Assembly: GCA_900556555.1 (NCBI GenBank)
Contig: USPF01000038.1
Span: 1-22,248, forward strand
Origin: an uncultured Blautia sp.
GTDB lineage: Bacteria; Bacillota; Clostridia; Lachnospirales; Lachnospiraceae
DNA: 22,248 nt
Reading direction: 5' to 3'
Shown here: piece after piece, positions 7,029 to 15,900 of the stretch
How positions within the stretch are numbered: position 1 is the first letter of the stretch
Layout: each line of letters begins with the position of its first letter
Position numbers and translations under genes: made by a program
The notes under the pieces: generated by a model
Databases searched by the model: none
What the model was told of the DNA's origin: nothing
Seen by the model: the letters and a program-made list of their open reading frames with translations, nothing else

Positions 7029-8288
7029 TCATGAAGAGGAACTGGTATATAAAACAATTTTTACTGTAAAACGATGCATTTCGTGGGAGATATTTAAATA
7101 TCCGTTGTTTTGTTCAACGATTTTTTCTACGCTGCTAAGCCCGATACCATGAGGAAGTTCCGTATCCGTTTTAGTAGAAATTAGCTGGTTTTTGTGCATA
7201 GACAGATTTCCATCATAGCTGTTAGTAATAATCAGAATCAGGACACCTTTATCATAATTCATATCTAAATCAAGGTATTTATCTTCTGACTCCAGAGCGG
7301 CTTTTATCGCATTGTCCATCAGATTTCCAAGAAGTACACTCATATCAAAATTGCTAAATGCAATTTGGGAAGGAATATCTACACGGATTCTAAGATATTT
7401 GAATCTAGATGCTGTATTTTCCAACATATAGTTTAATATGCCATCAATCAGGGCGTGATCGGAGTAGTGCCTGTAAGATGTATGGTTCTGATAGTGATGT
7501 TGTATTTTTTCTATATAATCAGGAATTTCCATATATTTCTGCTTCTTGGCAAGGGCAGAAATTGCCATGAAATGATGCTTTATATCATGTTGCAGTTCGT
7601 AAAATTTTTTGCGTGATTCTATCATTAGTTGTAATTGCCTGGAATACGCAAGAAGCTGCCGTTCCATGTAAAATTGCTTCAAATCTTTTAGATATACATT
7701 CTGTATGGAATCATAAAGATAAAAAATAACAGCATTCATACAGAGCAGTGAAAAAATAATGAAAAGGTTTGTGTTCCGTTTGTAAGAATTCTGCATAATT
7801 AGGACACATATAACGGTAATGCTACATAAAGGTACAGTAATAAGGGCAAGCCAGTGAATAAGGTTTAATTTTTCGGTTTTTTGCAAATGAATAAAGCGTT
7901 CGAGGAATAGCTCCAAAATAAAAAGAAGAAAATAGGCAGCTGCAGCAGATTCAGGAAGCAGTTTCATTCCAGGGCGGTAAGAATGGAATGCGATTGCTAT
8001 TAAAATATCACAGATCATGCTCAAGATGTAAATAAGAGCAACTGAAAGAAGCCGCTTCAGATAATTTGTGCAATAGTAATCTGATAACAGAAAAAGCCCT
8101 GCAAGACTGGTAAGCATATTAAGAACTGGATGATGAAATAGAAGATGAACGCTACTATTTATCAGATAAAACAGAGCATATGATAAAAATAGATTCCATG
8201 TTTTGTGGTTGCTTTTACCAAAAAAGAAATGGAAAAAACGGGAAAGAATATAGAACCAGAAAATATTAAATAACAGATAAGTTATCAT
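7029..8288 (-). CDS. agrC: AgrC-like sensor histidine kinase (peptide quorum sensing)
   Basis: A 419-aa membrane histidine kinase of the AgrC/GHKL type, expected to bind the secreted cyclic peptide outside and phosphorylate the LytTR regulator inside. About six hydrophobic segments fill residues 1-195. A linker helix leads to the H box QHDIKHHF with phospho-acceptor H234. The N box is LLGNLMDNAIKAA (N322, N326) and the G box HGIGLSSVEKIVEQNNG (380-396), the usual HATPase_c_5 features. AAGGAG lies about 10 nt before ATG 8288, and the ATG overlaps the regulator's TGA (ATGA). No convincing terminator follows; the 53-bp array begins within about 20 bases. Confidence 0.9.
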   Translation of the reverse strand: MITYLLFNIFWFYILSRFFHFFFGKSNHKTWNLFLSYALFYLINSSVHLLFHHPVLNMLTSLAGLFLLSDYYCTNYLKRLLSVALIYILSMICDILIAIAFHSYRPGMKLLPESAAAAYFLLFILELFLERFIHLQKTEKLNLIHWLALITVPLCSITVICVLIMQNSYKRNTNLFIIFSLLCMNAVIFYLYDSIQNVYLKDLKQFYMERQLLAYSRQLQLMIESRKKFYELQHDIKHHFMAISALAKKQKYMEIPDYIEKIQHHYQNHTSYRHYSDHALIDGILNYMLENTASRFKYLRIRVDIPSQIAFSNFDMSVLLGNLMDNAIKAALESEDKYLDLDMNYDKGVLILIITNSYDGNLSMHKNQLISTKTDTELPHGIGLSSVEKIVEQNNGYLNISHEMHRFTVKIVLYTSSSS

Positions 8289-9010
8289 AGAGTGTTGTGC
8301 TCCTTCATGGTATTCAAAAGATATTCCTGCACAATTTTTTTCCTGGCCTGGCTAATGCTCAGAATTTTTCCGTCAGCCATTTCTACGTCATGGCAGGTAT
8401 ATTGTTTCACGTAAGAATGATTAATCAGATAAGATTTGTGGATGCAAAGAAAGAAATCACCAGTTTGAACTTTGACAGCACTTAACTTGCCCCAAAAACT
8501 CATAGTTTCTTTCTTGGTTGTGATAAAGACCTTTTTGTCATCACTACAAAAGTACATAATATCTTCATACGGAATACGGAAATACTGATTTCCACATTTA
8601 AAAGTGAAAATTTTTTTCCGATGTTCCAGATGCAGACATAACTCATCCAAAACAGAAAAAAGTTCAGCTTTTTTTACAGGTTTTAGGAGGAAATCAAAAG
8701 GGCGGATTTTAAACAAACTGAATGCATAATCTTTAAAAGAAGAAATGTAAATGATAGGTATATCATAAGTTTTACTCAAAGTACGGATTTCTTTGCCAAT
8801 TTCAATACCATTTGTATCACCTAGACAGATATCCAAAATCATTATATCAATGTTATCTTCCAATCTTAAATAATTGAGCAAAGTATTTCCATGAAAGAAA
8901 ACAGAGATATCAAAATATTTGTGATGAATTTTAGCATATTGCAAAAGCAGGCTTTCCAGTTGTCCGCATAGTTTTTCATCATCATCACAGATTAAGATAT
9001 TGTATTTCAT
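8285..9010 (-). CDS. agrA: AgrA-like LytTR response regulator
   Basis: A 241-aa response regulator: receiver domain (about 1-120) with acidic pocket D9-D11, phospho-acceptor D60 (MILDICLG) and K110 (LLKP), then a LytTR DNA-binding domain (about 135-235; FRIPYEDIMYFCSDDKKVFI, IHKSYLINHSYV). It is the partner of the downstream kinase and first gene of the leftward operon. AAAGG lies about 10 nt before ATG 9010. LytTR proteins bind paired 9-bp direct repeats; a candidate pair lies at 9091-9121 in the divergent region. Its likely targets are the divergent agrDB-rhs operon and its own operon. Confidence 0.9.
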   Translation of the reverse strand: MKYNILICDDDEKLCGQLESLLLQYAKIHHKYFDISVFFHGNTLLNYLRLEDNIDIMILDICLGDTNGIEIGKEIRTLSKTYDIPIIYISSFKDYAFSLFKIRPFDFLLKPVKKAELFSVLDELCLHLEHRKKIFTFKCGNQYFRIPYEDIMYFCSDDKKVFITTKKETMSFWGKLSAVKVQTGDFFLCIHKSYLINHSYVKQYTCHDVEMADGKILSISQARKKIVQEYLLNTMKEHNTL

Positions 9011-9224
9011 GACTCTAGAACCTTTCTTCCATATCCGATCTTATATTTCCAGTATAAGTTTTATATTGGGTAATATACAGAAACCTATGGTTAAGTTTTA
9101 CTTGTATCCAATTGGAGTTTTCAAATTCGCAATCAATTCTACTATTTTCGGAATATGAAATAAAAACCAAGATTTTTATGATATTTTAAGAAAACAAAAG
9201 AAAACGAAAGGAAGGTAATCAAAA
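9011..9224. promoter_or_regulatory. Divergent agr control region
   Basis: This AT-rich 214-bp region separates agrA and agrD. For the leftward operon a minus-strand TATACT overlaps an inverted repeat, CTTATA 9040-9045 with TATAAG 9053-9058. For the rightward operon TATGAT (9177-9182) is a candidate -10 with only a weak -35 about 17 nt before it. Two imperfect direct repeats, TTAAGTTTT 9091-9099 and TGGAGTTTT 9113-9121, are 22 bp apart, the spacing typical of LytTR/AgrA sites, though the match to the site consensus is partial. A weak -35 fits activation by AgrA. Confidence 0.45.
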
Positions 9225-9371
9225 ATGAAAGAAAAGGTAGTAAAAATGACAGGAAAAGCAGTAAAGACACTGGCAAAGATAGCGGTAAAAACAGAGGTGA
9301 ACAGTACATGTCCTTTTGCTGTATATCAGCCTAAGTTACCAAAATCAGTAGAAAATATGAGGGAAAAGTAA
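9225..9371 (+). CDS. agrD: AgrD-like cyclic autoinducer peptide precursor
   Basis: A 48-aa precursor. A Lys-rich amphipathic leader (residues 1-24) precedes VNSTCPFAVYQPKLPKSV, matching the clostridial cyclic lactone autoinducer family, whose members carry a core Cys, a short hydrophobic stretch and then QPKxP. The thiolactone should form at C29; the ring end is probably V33 or Y34 (inference). The charged tail after it would be removed by AgrB. GAAAGGAAGG precedes ATG 9225. The stop TAA is one base before the agrB start, so the order is D-B, opposite to Staphylococcus. With AgrC and AgrA next door, this completes a self-contained signalling circuit. Confidence 0.85.
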   Translation: MKEKVVKMTGKAVKTLAKIAVKTEVNSTCPFAVYQPKLPKSVENMREK

Positions 9372-9372
9372 G

Positions 9373-9930
9373 ATGAAGATAACAGAAAAAATGTGGCAGC
9401 TAGGAATGATAGAAAAGGAAGAGCAGGAATTTGTATATTTTGGAATGATACAGATGATACATGGAATTTTGAATTGGTTTCTTGTGATCCTTCTAGGGTA
9501 TGTATTCCAGATTTCTATATGGCAGAGTATATTTTTTTATTTTTCTTATTGTATTCTCCGTATATTTGCAGGTGGGTATCATGCACCTACACGGGCAAGC
9601 TGCTACATTTGTTCTGTTCTCATGATTTCAGTAGCATTTGCAGTTTCCCAGGGGAATCTGCCAGGGGTAGGAATCTGTTCGATGATTTATCTGCTGGTGT
9701 TTTGTATCATCTGGCATTATGCACCTATAGATAATCCAAACAAAAGATTAAGCATGGTGGAAAAGATCCGTTTTAGAAAGAGTACACATTTTGTACTTCT
9801 TTTGTCGGCACTGTTCTTCGCTTGTGCTGTCTTGCTTTGTGCCAGGAGAGTTTATTATACACTTCTTCTTGCTCATATTTGTGTGTGCATTATGCTGGGA
9901 CTTGGGATACTACAGGAAATAAGGAGATAA
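9373..9930 (+). CDS. agrB: AgrB-like accessory gene regulator protease
   Basis: A 185-aa membrane cysteine endopeptidase that trims AgrD at its C-terminal side and forms the thiolactone. The catalytic pair is present in FAGGYHAPTRASC: H70 and C77, seven apart as in staphylococcal AgrB H77/C84. Hydrophobic segments fill the rest, and the family motif HYAPIDNPNKRL follows (about 114-125). It starts one base after the agrD stop. Its own stop (9928-9930) is two bases before the start of the giant rhs gene, whose AAGGAG ribosome site lies inside the agrB end, so agrD, agrB and rhs look like one operon. Confidence 0.93.
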   Translation: MKITEKMWQLGMIEKEEQEFVYFGMIQMIHGILNWFLVILLGYVFQISIWQSIFFYFSYCILRIFAGGYHAPTRASCYICSVLMISVAFAVSQGNLPGVGICSMIYLLVFCIIWHYAPIDNPNKRLSMVEKIRFRKSTHFVLLLSALFFACAVLLCARRVYYTLLLAHICVCIMLGLGILQEIRR

Positions 9931-9932
9931 TT

Positions 9933-12900
9933 ATGCAGAAGAAAAAAATATGGAAGAAAATAGTTGGGTTTTCCATGGCGGTGATGATTTCTTTGCAAGG
10001 GTCAGAGCCGCTATTTGTGTATGCAGCAGAAAAGACAGAAGAGGAAGTGAGGGAAGTACCTTTTGAACGTCCAGAGCCAGTGAAAAGTGCAGAAGAAGCG
10101 TTGCAGGAGCCGGAAAAAGAAAATTTGGAGACAGAAGTTCCAAAGGAAGAATCCAAAGAAGAACAGGAAACAGAACCGGAAGTTCCGAAAGAAGAAACAC
10201 AAACAGAACAAGAAAACTCACAGGAAGAGAATCAGGAAGAAATACAGGCAGAGCAGGAAACAACAGAAGAGACACCAGTAGAAATCAAAGAACCACAGGA
10301 GTATTATCCGATACAGAAGGAAACCGGAGAACTGACAGCTTATGATTATGCATCCCGTACATATCGTCAGGAGGATGGAACATACAATACGGTAATTGGT
10401 GGAAATCAGGGTACTTTTGTAGATGACAGTGGCAATTTGCAGGAAACAGATAATATTCTTCGTGAAACAGACGAAAGATCATTAACAGGAGAATTTACAA
10501 ATGGTAATAACTGTTATCAAGTCAGTCTGCCTTCCGAGATTACCCAGGATGCAGGAATATCTGTTGAAAAAGATGGATATTACCTGGAAATGGTTCCATC
10601 AGATGGAGATTATAGCCATTCGGTAGTAAAAGACAATGCAATTTTGTATAATTCTGTTTATGACAAGGTAGATATACAATACACTGTTCTGGATAATAGT
10701 GTAAAGGAAGATATTGTATTGAACCAGCCTGGAACGGTCACACAGTTTACCTATGAATTAAGAGCACCAGGGATGAAGGCAGAACAAAAAGAAAATATGG
10801 TGTATCTGTACCCAGAAGGGAAAAGCATAGAAGAAGCAGTTTTTCTTCTGGAAGCACCGAGCATGGAGGATGCGGCAGGTAATATTAGTTTTCATATTGA
10901 TTTGAGACTGGAAGAAAAAGATGGAAAAATATGGATGTCCGTTTTGCCGGATACTGGCTGGCTGGAAGATGAAACAAGACAGTATCCGGTGCGAATCGAC
11001 CCAACAGCAGTCAACATTGATAAAGGGAATTTTATCTTAAATGGAGTGCAAATGGGGAGTCCGGAAATCGTAATTGGTGATAACAATTATCCATATGTAG
11101 GATATGATGATGGATATGTATCCGGAAATCTGCCTAATTTTGGGGTTCTGCATATGGTATGCCGTACCTATATCAAAGTAAATTATGATTTTGCTGCAAT
11201 ACCAAAAGAATCGATTATCAACAATGCGGTATTTTCTATCAGCCAGAGAACGAATTTCAGTCATGGAGCTTCTCAATTTGGCTTGTACCGTGTGGAAGAT
11301 GCCTGGCAGGAGGAGGCAGTCACCTGGAATAACCAGCCTCAGAATCATGTGTTCGAAGACCAGCAGAATGCAAAAGAACATGCAAATGAATATATTGATT
11401 ATCAGGTGAAGGATTTGGTTAATGGATGGATACAAGGAACATATGAAAATCATGGAATGGTCTTAAAAGCAATTGATGAAGCTACAGAAAAACCAGCAGC
11501 CATGCAGTGTGAGGTCATGAACAACAGGAATTCTGCTTATGGCCCCAAGATGACGATAAATTGGAAACCGGCAGAGCCTGAAGATCCATTTTTAAAGGAT
11601 GTACCGCTGGATGATACAACCGTTCTGCTTCGTCCTATGAGTGAAAAAGATGTTAAAGGAAAACTGATGTTTGATGGTGTTTTTCCTGATGGTATTGCAC
11701 AGAGCCAGTCCATAGTAGAATATTATCTGTCACCGGAAGAAGATGCAAAGGACAAGCACCGTGTTGCATCAGCAGAGAAAACATATAAATATCCTGATAG
11801 TACAGAATATGAAAAGCAATTTCCAAATGCAAATAAATACAAGGCAAAAGAAACCAACTGGCAGGGAGCTCTCTATACAGGTCTGGATTACGACAAAATA
11901 TATCAATTTAAAGCCAGTGCAATCAAAGATGGAAACACAGGAAAAGAGAAAACAAGCGATCGTTTTTTAATTTACAAAATCAAACAGTTTGATACTCTTC
12001 CCAAAGTTGCAAGTTACTATGGCGTACCATTAACTGTTCTTATGAAGGATAATCAGGTGCAGGATAGTCTTGTGATGGCAAACAATACTATTTTTGTCAG
12101 AAATCCAAAAACACAAGAGCCTTACAATCCTGATACGCTGACAGATGATGATAAATGGAAAATAGACGGAGCATTGATTGGGCGGGGGCTGCATTGCAAA
12201 TTCGGTTTTGAGCCAGTGAATTTGAATACAGGAAACTTCTATCTAAACCAGACAGATGCAGAACTGCCGGAGCTTGGAGGAAATTTTCTCATAGATAGAA
12301 CGTACAACTCCAAAGGAGCAGAATATAATTCCTTGTTTGGAAGAGGATGGAGCTTCGGATATGACCAGTATCTGACAAGAATGGAAAACGGAAGCATCCT
12401 TTATAAAAGAGGGGATGGCAGTTTTCTTCTGTTTCAATGTGATGAAAATGGCAATTACTATGCTCCAGAAGGATATTCCTATGAACTACATCAGGCCGCA
12501 TATGAGGGTACAGAACAGGATTATATAGGATGGGAACTGTCAGATGAGAAAAAGACAGTAATGTCCTTTGACAAAAATGGGCTGCTCCGGTTTGTCACAG
12601 ATATCAGGGGAAACAGCACAAGACTTGATTATGATGAGAACTATTCTTTAAAGAGTATCACTACGCCATCCGGTAAAATTTTTGCAATTACGCAAAATGA
12701 AAATGGGTACATTACAGAGATTGTTTTTCCGGACGGAACTAAGGTTTCCTATGAATATGATGATAAAGGGAATCTGACTACAGTGACAGATGGAGGAGGA
12801 ATCAAGAAAAGCTATCAGTACGATAAAAAGCATCAGATGGTTTCCTGGAAGGATGGAGCAGGAAATACCGTTATAGAAAACACTTACGATGAAGAAGGAA

Positions 12901-15900
12901 GGGTCGTGAAACAAAAAGATGCGGATGGGCACACTGCACAAATATCCTATAAGAAAAATCAGACCATCACAACAGATTTTGAAGGAAATCAGACTGTTTA
13001 TCATTATGATGGGCAGTATCGGACTACTTCTGTAGAATATCCGGATGGCAGCTCTGTGGCCTATACTTATAATGAGCAGAATCAGGTGGCAACAGAAACC
13101 AATGCAAAAGGTACAAAATCCTATACTTATGACAGTGCAGGAAACTTGCTGTCCGAAACAAGGGAAGACGGGGCAGTAGAAAGCTATACTTACAATGAAC
13201 AGAATCTTCCGTTGACGGTTACAGATTACAATGGGGCAGTCACTACCTATACCTATGATGGGAAAGGATGTATGTCATCTTCCAGAGATGCAGAAGGGAG
13301 AGTCACTGCCTATGGATATGACGAGGCTGGGCGGATACTGTCTATGACAGATCCAAACGGGAATACTAGTACCTTCACATATGAGGGAGCTGTTTTAGTA
13401 TCCATGACAGATCCGGAAGGAGGCATGTGGAGTTATGCATATGACGGTATGAACCGCAGGATATCTGTCACAAATCCGGAAGGAGAAACAGAAAAGATTC
13501 TTTATGACAAGTCCGGGCGGCAGATTGGGGAAATTGCAGGAGATGGTGGGAAAACAGAGTATCCATTAGATGCAGCAGGAAATATTCCGAAACTTACAGA
13601 CCCACTAGGAGCAGTCAGCACCTTTACTTATGACGGGCAGCAGCGTCTTCTCACATCTACAGATCCGGAAGGTCATACAACATCCTGCATCTACGACAAA
13701 AATGGAAATAAAATATCCAAAACAGATGCTAAAGGAAATGTGACCACTTATACTTATGATTCCATGGGCCGCTTGCTCAGTGAGAGTGCAAAAGAGACGG
13801 GAACCATAGAATATACCTATGACAGTGCAGGACGCCAGGTTGGCATGAAAGATGGAAGGGGAGCTAAAACTACATATCAGTACAATGTATCGGGGCTTGT
13901 AACCAGTATCACAGATGCAAATGGAAATAAAACCTCGTACACTTATGATAATATGGGTAATATCACAGCAGTCCAGTATCCAGACGGTGGACAAGAAATA
14001 TATACCTATGACAAAACTGGAAAGGTAATTACAAAAACAAGCGTACTGGGAGCCGTATATACGTACCATTATGATGGAAATGGAAATATGATTTCTATGT
14101 CAGATGATATGGAACGCACCTGGACTTATGCTTACGATAAAAGAAATCTTTTGAAAGAGGAGAAAAATCCGGCAGGTGGAATCACAACCTATGCATACGA
14201 TAAAGCAGGAAGAATGGTATCCGAAACAAATGCACAGGGACAAACAACCACATATACCTATGATAAAGCAGGGCGTGTCACCTCTGTCACCGATGCCATG
14301 GGATATATCCACAAACAAAAATATGATGCAGGAGGAAATCTAATAGAAGAAACAGATGGAAATGGAGGTATCTATCAATATACTTATGATAAAATCAGAA
14401 ATCTTCGCTCCATCACAGATCCCCAAGGAAATATCACAGCAATGAAATATGATGCCCTTGGAAACTTGAAAACAACAGTAGATGCCCTGAAAGGAACTAT
14501 ATCTTATTCCAATAATACCATGGGGCTTCCGAAGAAGATGACAGATGCAGGAGAACATGTCTACGTCTACACCTATGACGAAAATGGAAATAATACAACC
14601 CTCACTCTTCCAGATGGCGGTGTGCTGTCGATGGAATACAACAGCTTGAACCAGCTTGTAAAAAGTGAAGATGCAGCAGGACTGATTACTAAGTATGAAT
14701 ATGATTCCATGGGCAGGTTATCAAAAGCCAGTGACAATGCAGGAAATGATATGTCCTATGTCTATGATTATGATGGAAACCTCATTAGCCAGACAGATGT
14801 GCTGGGACGGACAGATTCCTATACCTATGACTCATATGGAAGACTTTTATCTGTTACGGAAGCTGATGGAAGTACAACTACTTTTGGATATGACAGTATG
14901 GATAATATCACGGAAGTGACAGATGCAGAGGGACACAAGACATCTTTTTCCTATGATCAGGCAGGAAATCCACTGTCCATGAGCAAGTCCGAAAAAGCAG
15001 TCTATACCTATGCCTATGATAAGAAAAACCGCATTACAGAAGAGAAAAATCCGCTTGGAGCAGTGAAACAGTTCCAGTATGATGGAAATGACAACGTTAC
15101 ACAGCAGACAGATGAAAATGGAACCATTACCAGTTATCGTTACGATGCAAATAATAATCTCACAGGGAAGACAGACGGAAACGGAAATCAGACCACCTAT
15201 GGATATGACGAGCTGAACCGAAAAATAAAAGAAACAACCCCACAGAAAGAGACTACAGAATACCGTTACGATGCCATTGGAAATCTGATCAAACAAAAAG
15301 ATCCGCTGGGCCAGGTGACAGAATTCCAGTATGATGCTATGGGAAATATGATAAAAGCAATTTCACCCAAAGGTGCAGTTTTGGAATATATATATGATAA
15401 GCACAGTAACCTGGTAAAAGAAACCGATGCAAAAGGAAACAGTACCACCTACCAGGTGGATTTAAATGGTAATGTCACGGAGATGACCCAGGCAAACGGA
15501 GGAACATATAAATATTCCTATGATGCAGCAGGGCGGCTTGAGAGTATGACAAGCCCGCTGGGATATAAGAAAAACTTTACTTACGATAAAGCAGATAATA
15601 TCATCAAAGAAAGTGATAGCCTGAAAAGCAGTACCAGCTATACCTACGATAAGCTGCATCATATGCTTACAGTTACAGATCCATTGAAAGGTTTCACGGA
15701 GTATGCGTATGATGAACTGGGAAATCTGACAAAAGAGACAGACCCTCTTGGCAGAAGCAGCCAGTACCAGTATGACCTGGCAGGGCGTATGGTACAGGTA
15801 TCTGACCCACTGGGAAATCTGACAAAATTCACCTATGACCCGGTTGGTAATATCACAGCTATGACGAAGCCAGGTAAACGGACAACTTCCTACGGATATG

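Noticed and set aside
9822..9932. N-terminal extension of the rhs frame back to 9822
   Set aside because: It overlaps the end of agrB in another frame, has no ribosome site, and would bury the signal peptide that begins at ATG 9933.
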